Shown: one piece after another, positions 39,223-48,114 of the stretch
Layout: each line of letters starts with the position of its first letter
How positions within the stretch are numbered: the first letter of the stretch is position 1
Origin: Anaerolineales bacterium
Lineage (GTDB): Bacteria > Chloroflexota > Anaerolineae > Anaerolineales > Villigracilaceae
Direction: 5' to 3'
Assembly (NCBI GenBank): GCA_023382595.1
Contig: JAHDWB010000001.1
Location: 744,001-808,000, forward strand
Length of the DNA: 64,000 nt
Notes under the pieces: generated by a model
What the model was told of the DNA's origin: nothing
What the model saw: only the letters and a program-made list of their open reading frames with translations
Databases searched by the model: none
Position numbers and translations under genes: made by a program

Positions 39223-40408
39223 CTTGAATACTCTGCGCGGATTGCGCGTTCTTGAATTCAGCCATGCTGTGCTGGGTCCCGCGTGCGGATTGATTCTTGC
39301 CGACCTTGGCGCGGAGGTGATTCGCATCGAGCCGCCCGACGGCGACCCGACACGCAAACTCAAGGGGTTTGGCACGGGCTATTATCCCTTCTTCAATCGC
39401 AACAAAAAAAGTTTGGCGGTTGATATCAAATCAAAACAAGGTCAGGAAATTATTTTCAAATTATTGGAATCGACGGATGTCCTGATCGAAAATTTTGGAC
39501 CTGGCACGATGGATCGACTCGGCTTTGGATATGAAGCCCTCGCCTCACGCTACCCGACGCTTGTGTACTGCTCCCTGAAAGGTTTCCTCCCCGGACCCTA
39601 TTCATCCCGCCTCGCCCTCGACGAAGTTGTCCAAATGATGAGCGGACTCGCCTATATGACGGGACCCGTTGGGCAGCCGTTGCGGATGGGCGCATCCGTA
39701 GTAGATGTTACGACTGGCATGATGGGCGCGCTGGCGGTGCTCGCCGCCTTGCGCGAACGGGACGCAACTGGCAAAGGTCAACTCGTGAAGAGCGCCTTGT
39801 TTGAAACAGCCGCCTTCTTAATGGGACATCACATGGCATACGCGGTAGTGACCAAGGAACCTGTCCCGCCGATGCCTGCAAGAGTCAGCGCATGGGCAAT
39901 CTATCGCACCTTCAAAACAGCAGATGATGAATTGGTCTTCATCGGCGTGACCAGCGACAAGCAATGGTCGCGCTTCTGTGAAGTCTTTGAACGGCACGAT
40001 TGGCTTGCGGATGAACGTCTTGCCACGAACAATGGACGCATTGACCAGCGTGAGTGGTTTATTCCGCAAGTGGCAGAAATGATCTGCAAACATCCAAAAT
40101 CCGAAGTGTTGAGACGCTGTGAAACTGCCGAACTACCTTTCTCGCCGATTGCCAAACCCGAAGACCTCTTCACTGATGAACAATTGGTCCACGGCGGCAG
40201 TCTGTTGGAAACGACGCTTCCAAATGGCGATGTGACTCAACTTCCGCGCCTGCCGTTTTTGCTGGATGGCGAAGGCTCGGGCATTGAGTCGAGTCCGCCG
40301 AAGATTGGTGAGCATTCACAAGAGGTACTGGCAAGTGTGGGATTGGGCCTTGAACAGATTGAAGAATTGATCGGTAAAGGTATTGTTGCTGTAGAAAGTG
40401 GAAAGTAG
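39215..40408 (+). CDS. Class III CoA-transferase (CaiB/BaiF type), second copy
   Basis: Start at ATG 39215 preferred (an in-frame ATG at 39206 also exists), overlapping the hydratase small subunit by eight bases. 397 residues: LRGLRVLEFSHAVLGPACGLILADLGAEVIRIEPP, FFNRNKKSLAVDIKS and catalytic Asp ~136 in SRLALDEVVQMMSG. Clearly a paralogue of 25042-26235 but well diverged (for example in the loop VTSDKQWSRFCEVF), so it probably serves a different acid. Adjacent to the hydratase, it may activate the hydroxy diacid for the HMG-CoA-lyase-like domain. Confidence 0.92.
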   Translation: MSSLNTLRGLRVLEFSHAVLGPACGLILADLGAEVIRIEPPDGDPTRKLKGFGTGYYPFFNRNKKSLAVDIKSKQGQEIIFKLLESTDVLIENFGPGTMDRLGFGYEALASRYPTLVYCSLKGFLPGPYSSRLALDEVVQMMSGLAYMTGPVGQPLRMGASVVDVTTGMMGALAVLAALRERDATGKGQLVKSALFETAAFLMGHHMAYAVVTKEPVPPMPARVSAWAIYRTFKTADDELVFIGVTSDKQWSRFCEVFERHDWLADERLATNNGRIDQREWFIPQVAEMICKHPKSEVLRRCETAELPFSPIAKPEDLFTDEQLVHGGSLLETTLPNGDVTQLPRLPFLLDGEGSGIESSPPKIGEHSQEVLASVGLGLEQIEELIGKGIVAVESGK

Positions 40409-40433
40409 AAAGAATTTCACCAGAGGAGAGAGC

Positions 40434-41900
40434 ATGTACGAGTTACTCATCAAGAACACAAAACTTGTCCGCCCAAATCAGACATCGGTGGAAGTGGCAG
40501 ATATCGCCATCAGTGGAGGGAAGGTTCAGAGGGTTGAATCAAATATCCCCGCGAATGAGGCGAAAGAAGTCCATGATGCGAAGGGACTGTTGGCGTTCCC
40601 TGGTCTCGTGGATGGGCACATGCACGTCGGTATTTATTCCCCGTTGGCGGAAGATGCGATCACTGAATCCAAAGCGGCGGCGATGGGTGGAGTTACGACA
40701 GCGATCACGTATTTTCGCACGGGCGAATATTATTTGAACAAAGGCGGCTCGTATCAGGATTTTTACCCCGAGGTGTTGAAGATTTCGGAGGGCAGGTATT
40801 GGGTGGATTATGCGTATCATCTCGCGCCGATCAACCGCGGACACATTGACGAGATGCCAATGCTGATGAATGACTTCGGTGTGTCGTCGTTCAAAATTTT
40901 TATGTTTTACGGCGGGCATGGGTTGCATGGCAAGTCTGACCAGCAGCATAATTTTTTGAAGTTGGAAGATGGCGAGAAATATGACTTTGCGCATTTTGAA
41001 TTTATCATGCGCAAGTTGAGCGAGATGATCGAAGCGAACCCGAAGCAAGCGCCGCATATCAGTTTGAGTATGCATTGCGAGATCGCGGACATCTTGAACG
41101 CGTACACTTCGATCGTGCAAAAGGAAGGCAAGTTGAAGGGACTGCACGCGTACAACGCGGCGCGCCCGCCGCACAGCGAAGGCTTGGCGGTGTTCATCGC
41201 TTCGTATCTTGCGCATGAGACCAGTTGTGCGAATATCAACTTGTTGCACCTCACGTCGCGCAAGGCATTGGAAGCGGCGTTGATGATGCGCGACTTATTC
41301 CCGCATATCAACTTCAGGCGCGAAGTAACGATCGGGCATTTGCTGCTTGACGTGGACGAACCCAACGGTGTACTGGCGAAGGTTAACCCGCCGATCCGTC
41401 CGCGTGCGGATGTGGAATTTTTGTGGGAGAAAGTTTTGAGCGGCGATGTGGATTGGGTGGTCAGCGACCATGCCTGCTGTTCGACCGAAATGAAATACAA
41501 CGCCGAGCACCCCGATGATATTTGGATGGCAAAGTCTGGCTTTGGCGGCACCGAATACATGTTGAGCGGATTGCACAGTGAAGGCTCCAAACGCGGATTA
41601 TCCTTGAATCGCATGGCGGAACTCGTCTGCTGGAATCCTGCCCAGCGTTATGGGCTTTTATCGAAGGGCGACATTGCCGAAGGCTACGACGCGGATATTG
41701 TTTTGTTCGACCCGAACGAGTCGTTCGTTGTCCGCGCGGCTGAGTCCGAGTCGGGGCAGGGATATACGCCTTTTGAAGGTCACGAGTTGATGGGGCGTGT
41801 GAAAGCGACCTTTGTGAGAGGGAATAAAGTGTTTGAGAATGGGAAGATACTTGGTGAGGCGAAGGGGCAGTATCTTCGCAGACCAATGGAAAAAGCATAA
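40434..41900 (+). CDS. Cyclic amidohydrolase (hydantoinase/dihydropyrimidinase family)
   Basis: ATG at 40434 with CCAGAGGAGAG upstream. 488 residues. Amidohydrolase superfamily metal motif FPGLVDGHMHVG, the lysine to be carbamylated in SSFKIFMFYGG, further histidines in LSMHCEIAD and NLLHLTSRK, and the catalytic Asp in WVVSDHACCS. The family hydrolyses hydantoins, dihydropyrimidines and cyclic imides; enamidase of nicotinate fermentation is another relative. In context, opening of a pyrrole-derived cyclic imide or lactam is proposed. Confidence 0.88.
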   Translation: MYELLIKNTKLVRPNQTSVEVADIAISGGKVQRVESNIPANEAKEVHDAKGLLAFPGLVDGHMHVGIYSPLAEDAITESKAAAMGGVTTAITYFRTGEYYLNKGGSYQDFYPEVLKISEGRYWVDYAYHLAPINRGHIDEMPMLMNDFGVSSFKIFMFYGGHGLHGKSDQQHNFLKLEDGEKYDFAHFEFIMRKLSEMIEANPKQAPHISLSMHCEIADILNAYTSIVQKEGKLKGLHAYNAARPPHSEGLAVFIASYLAHETSCANINLLHLTSRKALEAALMMRDLFPHINFRREVTIGHLLLDVDEPNGVLAKVNPPIRPRADVEFLWEKVLSGDVDWVVSDHACCSTEMKYNAEHPDDIWMAKSGFGGTEYMLSGLHSEGSKRGLSLNRMAELVCWNPAQRYGLLSKGDIAEGYDADIVLFDPNESFVVRAAESESGQGYTPFEGHELMGRVKATFVRGNKVFENGKILGEAKGQYLRRPMEKA

Positions 41901-41999
41901 CCACCAAGAAGGAGACAAAGGGTCACAAAGGAAAAACAAAACCTACGGTTCTTAACCTTTGTGCTCCTTCGTGACCCTTCGTGGTTAAAAAAGGATTAC
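41901..41999. repeat. Intergenic long imperfect hairpin
   Basis: Left arm CCACCAAGAAGGAGACAAAG plus GGTCACAAAGG pairs with CCTTTGTGCTCCTTCGTGACC plus CTTCGTGG on the right with a few mismatches, around an AT-rich loop. It fills the gap between the hydantoinase and transporter genes. Confidence 0.6.
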
Positions 42000-43187
42000 A
42001 TGAACAAACGCCTTCTAAACGTTGGACTCATCGTCCTCATAGACATGCTCGGCTTCGCGCTGATCGTGCCGCTGCTTACCTTCTATGCCGATTCCTTCGG
42101 CGCAACCGAACTTCAAACGGGATTGCTCGTCTCGTCCTACGCACTGATGCAGATGATCGGCGCGCCGATCCTTGGTCGCCTCTCCGATAAATACGGTCGC
42201 AGACCTGTTTTTCTGATCAGCATTTTCGGCACGTTCATCGGCTTTTTGATTCTCGGTTTTGCCAATTCGCTGTGGTGGCTGTTCGCCAGCCGTATTCTTT
42301 CGGGGCTGACGGCTGGGAATATCTCCGTAGCGCAAGCCTACATCGCCGATTTGACCGATGAAAAGAACCGCGCACGCGGCATGGGGATGATCGGCGCGGC
42401 ATTCGGCATTGGCTTTATTCTTGGTCCAGCCATCGGCGGGACGTTGAGCGTGTACGGCTTCGATGTGCCCGCTTTCGTCGCCGCGGGCTTGACGTTCATC
42501 AACCTGCTGGCAGTCTTCTTCTGGCTGCCCGAATCGCTCACCGAAGAACGCCGCGCGGAGCTTGCTTCCCAAAAAAAAGCGGATGTTTCATTCGGCGCCC
42601 TATTCGCTGCCTTACAGCGTCCGCTGGTGGGACCGTTGCTGTGGGTGCGATTCGGGTTTGCCGTCGCATTCAACTCATTCCAAACGGTTTTTCCGTTGTA
42701 TGTGTTGTACAAGTTCGACCTGAACGCGCAGCAGACAGGCTACATCCTGGCTTATCTCGGCGTTGTCTTGGTCATCATGCAGGGCGGTGTGATTGGTCCG
42801 CTTTCGGAGCGCTTCAAGGAATCGAACCTGCTTGTCATCTTCCTGACCTTTGCCCTGGTTGGCATGATCGGCTGGGCGGTCACTCCAAGTGTAACCCTGC
42901 TGCTTGTTGCGATGTTCCCGATGGCGGTTGGTGCGGGTTCGTTCAACGCGTTGATCAATTCCGCCATCAGCAAATCTGTGACACGTGAAGAAGTCGGCGG
43001 CATGTTGGGCTTCGGCGCGGGGTTGGAAAGTTCCACGCGCGTGGTCATGCCTGCGCTGGCGAGTTATCTGTTAGGCGCGTACGGACCGTCCGCGCCTGGG
43101 TATCTCGGCTCGGTGGTGATGGGGATCGTGGTAGTGTATGCGTATATGAACCTGATCATATCAAACCAAAACACAGACAGGAAATGA
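42000..43187 (+). CDS. MFS transporter (TetA/DHA1-like)
   Basis: ATG 42000, after AAAAGG. 395 residues, twelve helices. LGRLSDKYGRRPVFLISIFG is the MFS motif between helices 2 and 3; IGAAFGIGFILGPAIGG is motif C, which marks drug/H+ antiporters. Likely a proton-coupled uptake or export system for the pathway substrate or a toxic intermediate. Confidence 0.88.
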   Translation: MNKRLLNVGLIVLIDMLGFALIVPLLTFYADSFGATELQTGLLVSSYALMQMIGAPILGRLSDKYGRRPVFLISIFGTFIGFLILGFANSLWWLFASRILSGLTAGNISVAQAYIADLTDEKNRARGMGMIGAAFGIGFILGPAIGGTLSVYGFDVPAFVAAGLTFINLLAVFFWLPESLTEERRAELASQKKADVSFGALFAALQRPLVGPLLWVRFGFAVAFNSFQTVFPLYVLYKFDLNAQQTGYILAYLGVVLVIMQGGVIGPLSERFKESNLLVIFLTFALVGMIGWAVTPSVTLLLVAMFPMAVGAGSFNALINSAISKSVTREEVGGMLGFGAGLESSTRVVMPALASYLLGAYGPSAPGYLGSVVMGIVVVYAYMNLIISNQNTDRK

Positions 43188-43191
43188 ACCC

Positions 43192-44463
43192 ATGACAAAA
43201 CTTACTGCTGAATTTCTTTTTGACGACCTGACTCCCGCTGAAAAATCCCGCGCGGAACGCGTCGAATCCATCCTCCCGGAATTGCGGGCTCATGCCGAAG
43301 AAGCGGATGCCTCTGGACGATTCTATGCGCCTCACCGCGAGACCTTGAGCGGCTCCGGTTTACTGGGACTCGTCATCCCCGAATCCTTCGGCGGACTTGG
43401 CGGCAACCTGCGCGACCTCGCCGCCGCGACCTTTGCGATGGGCACGGCGTGCCCGTCCACGGCGCTGGCGTATTTTTTCCATTGCTCCACCTCCTCCCGC
43501 GGATTGCTTGGACTCGACGCGATCGAAGAAGGGAAATTTAGCGCAGAAGAAATTCCTGTGGTGAGAGCCTTTGCTGAAAATGTTCTGCACCGCATGGGCA
43601 CGAAGAATCAACTGCTCGGTAACTTTGCCAGCGAAACTGCAAAGTCATCGCAGAGCGCGGTCTTTATTTCCACCGAAGCGGAGAAGGTTGATGGCGGATG
43701 GAAACTCAACGGCGTGAAATCATTCGGCTGCAATACGGGCGTTGCAGATGCGTATTTAGTGGCGGCAAAACTCAAAGGGTATGATACGGCTGAAGGCTTG
43801 GTCATGTTCTTCGTCCCGCGTGAGGCGGAGGGCGTGAAGGAACGTCCGCAGTGGGATGCGCTGGGGATGCGCGCCACGGCGTCACATGGCATCATCCTTG
43901 AAAATGTTTTCGTGCCCGATGAAGAATCGTTGGCGATTCCTGGGGCGTTCGTCAAGTTGATGCAATCCAGCCGTGGCTCGTTGATGGGCAACCAACCTGC
44001 CATCTCGACGATTTACCTCGGCGCGGCAAAACAAGCGTATGACTACGCTCTTGAGAAAACCATGAACCAAAAATTTGAAGACACAGGCAAACCGATTGCG
44101 ACGAGCGCATTTCATCAGGAACTGATCGGAAAAATGACGGTCGAACTCGAAACCGCACGTTTATGGCTGCGCCGTCAAATTGACATGGAAACGTGCGAAC
44201 CGCCCATCGCCTCAAAAACCGAAGTCGTTCAGCACTGGCGTATGGCGAAAGGGACATCATCCGAAGCCTGCTTTGAAGTGGCGCAGCTCGCCATGAAAAT
44301 GACCGGCACCAGCGGCACCGCGAATCGCGGCGTGATCGCCCGTATGCTGCGCGACATTGCGATGAGCCTGGTCATGGCATTCCCCGCTGAACGCGGACGC
44401 CTCGAAGCAGCGAAGTCCATCACCGATGGCGCGGAGACAAAGTCGTTCACAGTTTCAAAATGA
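43192..44463 (+). CDS. Acyl-CoA-dehydrogenase-fold flavoprotein, possibly a two-component monooxygenase
   Basis: 423 residues, starting four bases after the transporter. The ACAD fold is clear: LLGLVIPESFGGLGGNLRDLA, VDGGWKLNGVKSFGCNTGVADAYLV, LGMRATASHGIILENVFVP and AMKMTGTSGTANRGVIARMLRD. The C-terminal region lacks the usual acyl-CoA dehydrogenase Glu-Gly block in an obvious form and ends more like DszC/HsaA-type flavin monooxygenases. Those need a separate flavin reductase, which exists here as the first half of the 36065 fusion. Acyl-CoA dehydrogenation remains possible. Confidence 0.82.
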   Translation: MTKLTAEFLFDDLTPAEKSRAERVESILPELRAHAEEADASGRFYAPHRETLSGSGLLGLVIPESFGGLGGNLRDLAAATFAMGTACPSTALAYFFHCSTSSRGLLGLDAIEEGKFSAEEIPVVRAFAENVLHRMGTKNQLLGNFASETAKSSQSAVFISTEAEKVDGGWKLNGVKSFGCNTGVADAYLVAAKLKGYDTAEGLVMFFVPREAEGVKERPQWDALGMRATASHGIILENVFVPDEESLAIPGAFVKLMQSSRGSLMGNQPAISTIYLGAAKQAYDYALEKTMNQKFEDTGKPIATSAFHQELIGKMTVELETARLWLRRQIDMETCEPPIASKTEVVQHWRMAKGTSSEACFEVAQLAMKMTGTSGTANRGVIARMLRDIAMSLVMAFPAERGRLEAAKSITDGAETKSFTVSK

Positions 44464-44471
44464 AAATCCAT

Positions 44472-44540
44472 TAACCGCAAAGCACGCCAAGGGCGCAAAA
44501 ATTTTAATTTTCTTCGCGTTCTTTGCGCTCTTTGCGGTAG
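44472..44540. repeat. Intergenic long imperfect hairpin
   Basis: AACCGCAAAGCACGCC...GCGCAAAAATT on the left pairs with AATTTTCTTCGCG...CTTTGCGGT on the right. It lies between the ACAD-fold and aldehyde dehydrogenase genes and is alike in form to 28842-28932 and 61447-61515. Confidence 0.6.
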
Positions 44541-44569
44541 GAAGATTTAATCATCACAAGGAGTTAATT

Positions 44570-46048
44570 ATGTCCTTCCCCGAAATCAAAATGCCCCCGC
44601 TCGACGAAGTCAAAAAACACTTCACCCTCTTCGATTACATTGACGGCGAACGCATCGCCCCAACAGTCAACATGGGCGCGTTCGTCCACAACCCGAACAC
44701 GGGTGAGAAGATCGCCCCGCAAATGGCAACCAGCCCTGAGAACATCGAGCGCGCTTTACAGGTTGCACAGCGTTTGTACCAATCAGGCGAATGGGCGAAT
44801 ACCTCTCCCGAAAAACGCGCAGACATTCTCGATAAGGCTGGGGATCACTTGATGGGACTCGTCCCGATGATCGCCGCGGTTGAGTCGTATAACACTGGTA
44901 TCGTTTTCAGTACCACGAGTTTCGTCAACGCAATTGTCTGGCTCGCCTTCAAAGCCGCCGCGGGCGTCCTCCGCAGTGGATACGCCGTCAACAAAGTGCC
45001 GGGTCCGCATGGCGATGTGGAAGTTCTCCGCAAGCCGCTCGGTGTTGCCGTTGCCATCGTGCCGTGGAATTCTCCCGCTGCGCTTGCCGCGCACAAAATC
45101 GCCAACGCGCTCGCCGCGGGTTGCCCCGTCATTCTCAAGCCTACCGAGTGGGCGCCGTATTCCTGTCTCTTCCTTGCCGATGGTCTCGAAGCTGCGGGTC
45201 TGCCAAAAGGATTATTTCAAATTGTGAATGGCGGTAGTGAAGTTGGCAATCAACTTGTCAGCGACAAACGTGTGCGCGCCGTTTCGTTCACGGGCGGTCT
45301 GCATGGCGGTCGCGCCGTCGCCGCTGCGTGTGCTGCAGATTTCAAATCGCTGCAACTCGAACTTGGCGGCAACAATGCGATGGTGGTTCTCGCCGATGCC
45401 GACATCGAAAAAGTTGCTGATGGCATCGTCGCGGGCATGACCACGCTCAACGGTCAGTGGTGCCGCGCGCTCGGTCGGCTCGTCGTCCACGAATCGATTC
45501 AGGATCAAGTTGTGGACGCCGCGCTGGAAAAATTCAAGCAAGTCAAAGTGGGCGACGCGCTCTCGATGGAATCCCAACTCGGACCGCTTGCCAACGCAGC
45601 CCATCACGGGCGCATCCTGGATGCGGTTAACGCGCTCAAAGCCAAAGGCGGACAAACGCATCATTCCGCCCCGACGCCTGATTCAGCGGGTTACTATCTT
45701 TCCCCTACGCTGATAACGGGAGTCGCGCCCGAAGAGACGCTCGAAGAAATCTTTGGACCTGTTGCCACTGTCCACGCTTTCAAGACCGACGAAGAATCTG
45801 TGAAGTTAGCGAATCAAACTCCGTATGGACTTGGCGGTTATGTCTTCTCGAAAGATGAAGACCACGCCATGCAGATTGCACGTCAAATGAACACGGGTGG
45901 AGTCAAGGTCAATGGGGTGAGCCTGCTCGAATTAAATGTCGATGCGCCCCGTCCCGCCTGGGGACTCAGCGGCTTCGGCGAAGAAGGCACGCTGGAAACG
46001 TTCGACGTCTTCTGCGGCAAGTCCGTGGTGGGCGTGGCTGGAAAATAA
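44570..46048 (+). CDS. NAD(P)-dependent aldehyde dehydrogenase
   Basis: ATG at 44570 behind ACAAGGAG. 492 residues, full ALDH length. VAIVPWNSPAALAAHKIANALAAGC and ILKPTEWAPYS form the cofactor site; LQLELGGNNAMVV holds the general-base Glu and LNGQWCRALGRLVV the catalytic Cys. It oxidises an aldehyde to an acid; candidates in this context are phytenal from phytol or a formyl group from the tetrapyrrole, but substrate cannot be read from sequence. Last gene of the presumed GntR-controlled unit. Confidence 0.93.
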   Translation: MSFPEIKMPPLDEVKKHFTLFDYIDGERIAPTVNMGAFVHNPNTGEKIAPQMATSPENIERALQVAQRLYQSGEWANTSPEKRADILDKAGDHLMGLVPMIAAVESYNTGIVFSTTSFVNAIVWLAFKAAAGVLRSGYAVNKVPGPHGDVEVLRKPLGVAVAIVPWNSPAALAAHKIANALAAGCPVILKPTEWAPYSCLFLADGLEAAGLPKGLFQIVNGGSEVGNQLVSDKRVRAVSFTGGLHGGRAVAAACAADFKSLQLELGGNNAMVVLADADIEKVADGIVAGMTTLNGQWCRALGRLVVHESIQDQVVDAALEKFKQVKVGDALSMESQLGPLANAAHHGRILDAVNALKAKGGQTHHSAPTPDSAGYYLSPTLITGVAPEETLEEIFGPVATVHAFKTDEESVKLANQTPYGLGGYVFSKDEDHAMQIARQMNTGGVKVNGVSLLELNVDAPRPAWGLSGFGEEGTLETFDVFCGKSVVGVAGK

Positions 46049-46128
46049 TTTGGTACAATCCGCGCTGAGGGTAAGAGTTTTGCGCTTGTAACATTCTGTT
46101 CAATAACCAATTCAAGGAGAGATTTTCA

Positions 46129-46653
46129 ATGACTACCGTTCGTGACAATGTTTTCAAAATCGGAGACAATTTCGTGACCCTGCTGGGTGATGAAGTGAAA
46201 GTGGGCGATGCCGCGCCCGAATTCAACTCGGTGATTATGGGATGGGGAAAGGTCAATCCGTTGCAGGAATCCAAGGGGAAGGTGATCATCCTTTCGGCAG
46301 TGCCTTCTTTGGATACCGACTTGTGTGACCGCGAGACCCGCCGTTTCAATGAAGAAGCCGCCAAACTCAGCGATGACATCATCGTCTATACCATCAGCTG
46401 CGACTTCCCTATGTCGCAGGCGCGTTGGTGCGGCGCGACCGGCGTGGATAAGGTCAAAGTCGTTTCGGATGTGGTGGATGCGGAATTCGGCACCAAATAC
46501 GGCATTCTCATCAAAGAACGCCGCTACCTTCGCCGCTCGGTCTTTATCGTGGGGCGCGATGGCAAGCTGACCTATGTCAACTACCTACCCACACTGGGCG
46601 ATGAGCCGAATTATGATGAGGTGATCGCTGAGGCGAAGAAGGCGCTGGGGTAG
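46129..46653 (+). CDS. tpx: Thiol peroxidase (atypical 2-Cys peroxiredoxin)
   Basis: 174 residues with AAGGAGAG upstream. Tpx features: VGDAAPEFNSVIMGW, VPSLDTDLCDRETRRFN with peroxidatic Cys and SCDFPMSQARWCG with the resolving Cys, close to the Tpx spacing of 34 residues. Reduces peroxides with thioredoxin. The following hairpin at 46702-46731 ends the transcript. Confidence 0.92.
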   Translation: MTTVRDNVFKIGDNFVTLLGDEVKVGDAAPEFNSVIMGWGKVNPLQESKGKVIILSAVPSLDTDLCDRETRRFNEEAAKLSDDIIVYTISCDFPMSQARWCGATGVDKVKVVSDVVDAEFGTKYGILIKERRYLRRSVFIVGRDGKLTYVNYLPTLGDEPNYDEVIAEAKKALG

Positions 46654-46701
46654 AAAAAAGCCTGAGAAAAGAGGATCAGGCAAAGGTCAAGTAATGAAGC
46701 G

Positions 46702-46731
46702 AAAACCGTCCCTTATTGGGGCGGTTTTTTC
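46702..46731 (+). terminator. Rho-independent terminator
   Basis: Stem AAAACCGTCCC / GGGGCGGTTTT (one G-T pair) with loop TTATT and a run of six Ts, 49 bases after tpx. Confidence 0.85.
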
Positions 46732-46755
46732 ATCCAAATGATACAATCTGCCGCT

Positions 46756-48105
46756 ATGGACAAGAAATCTGTGATCATTATCGGCGCTGGCATGGCAGGA
46801 CTTTCCGCCGCGCATGAGTTGCACAAGGCGGGCTGGAAAACGACTGTGCTCGAGGCGCGCAACCGCGTGGGCGGGCGTGTATTTTCGATGCGCGAGTTTT
46901 CGCACGGGCTGGTGGCGGAGGGCGGCGGCGAATACATTGACGAAGACCATGCGCGTATGATCGCGTATGCGAAGGAATTCAACCTGTCGCTGGGGAAGGT
47001 GGGCAGTTGGCAGGGACAAAGCGGTGATTGGGCGGCATTCGACGGAAAAACAGGACGCATGACCGATGAGTCGATTTGGGGCGTGAACATTCAGGATGAA
47101 TATCAAAAAATGTGGTTGGCGCTGGCGGAGTTGGGCAAGCAGGTTCCGGATCCTGAAAATCCGTTGAGCGCCCCTGCCGCGAAAGAATTGGATGCGAAAT
47201 CTGCGGCGGAGTGGATCGCAGCGCAGACGCACGTTCATAAGCTGGGGCGGATGATGTTTTCCAATCACATCCGCGGTGAATATACTTGCGAGCCTGAGAA
47301 ATTTTCCCTGTTCGATCTGGCGCGTAATGCCGCGCTGTATTACAGCGATCCCGGCTCATGGAATATCACATACCGCGTCATCGGCGGCAACGATCAAATC
47401 CCACAGGCGATTGCGGCGCGCCTGCCCGATGTCCGTTTGAATGCGGCGGTGACGTCGGTGCAGGTCGGCACGGACGATGTGACTGTCACCTACAAATTGG
47501 GCGATACTTTCCATAAAGTGCAGGCGGCGTATGCCATTCTCGCCGTCCCGCTCACTGTCGCGCGAAAGATCGAATTCAACGCATCCTTACCAAACTCACA
47601 TCAAAGCCTTGTGGATGAGATTGCCTACGGCTCGGTGACAAAGGTCATGATCGAATACCGCAAACGCTTCTGGCTCGACCACGGCTGGAACGGACGCCTC
47701 CACACCGACCTGCCAATTGTCCTCACCTGGGACGCCACCAGCCACCTGGAAGGAGAGCGCGGCATTCTGACCGCTTACACCGGCGGCGGACCGGGCGCGG
47801 CGCTCTCAAACCTTTCCGACGAAGAGCGCATTCAGACGGCTGTAACGACCATCGAGAATGTCTTTCCCGGCTCTTTAAATCTGATCGAAACGACCAGAAC
47901 GATTGCATGGATCAATGAACCGTACACACGCTGTTCGTACATGGCGTTCGCGCCGAATCAAGTGACAGCCCACTGGAAGACACTGTTCTCTCCCGCCGGA
48001 CGCCTCTACTTCGCTGGTGAACATGCCACCGTTCTGCAGGGATTCATGGAAGGAGCCGTGGAGAGCGGTCAGCGCGCGGCGAGAAACATCATCGAACATG
48101 CGTAG
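46756..48105 (+). CDS. FAD-dependent amine oxidase family protein
   Basis: ATG 46756, following the terminator. 449 residues. N-terminal dinucleotide fold VIIIGAGMAGLSAAHELHKAGWKTTVLEARNRVGGR, C-terminal FAD motif GRLYFAGEHATVLQGFMEGAVESGQRAARNI. This is the flavin monoamine oxidase type (MAO, polyamine oxidase). A substrate-cavity aromatic pair is not identified. Probably a cytoplasmic oxidase or dehydrogenase of amines; the AzlCD pair follows nine bases later. Confidence 0.88.
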   Translation: MDKKSVIIIGAGMAGLSAAHELHKAGWKTTVLEARNRVGGRVFSMREFSHGLVAEGGGEYIDEDHARMIAYAKEFNLSLGKVGSWQGQSGDWAAFDGKTGRMTDESIWGVNIQDEYQKMWLALAELGKQVPDPENPLSAPAAKELDAKSAAEWIAAQTHVHKLGRMMFSNHIRGEYTCEPEKFSLFDLARNAALYYSDPGSWNITYRVIGGNDQIPQAIAARLPDVRLNAAVTSVQVGTDDVTVTYKLGDTFHKVQAAYAILAVPLTVARKIEFNASLPNSHQSLVDEIAYGSVTKVMIEYRKRFWLDHGWNGRLHTDLPIVLTWDATSHLEGERGILTAYTGGGPGAALSNLSDEERIQTAVTTIENVFPGSLNLIETTRTIAWINEPYTRCSYMAFAPNQVTAHWKTLFSPAGRLYFAGEHATVLQGFMEGAVESGQRAARNIIEHA

Positions 48106-48114
48106 GTGTAGCCC

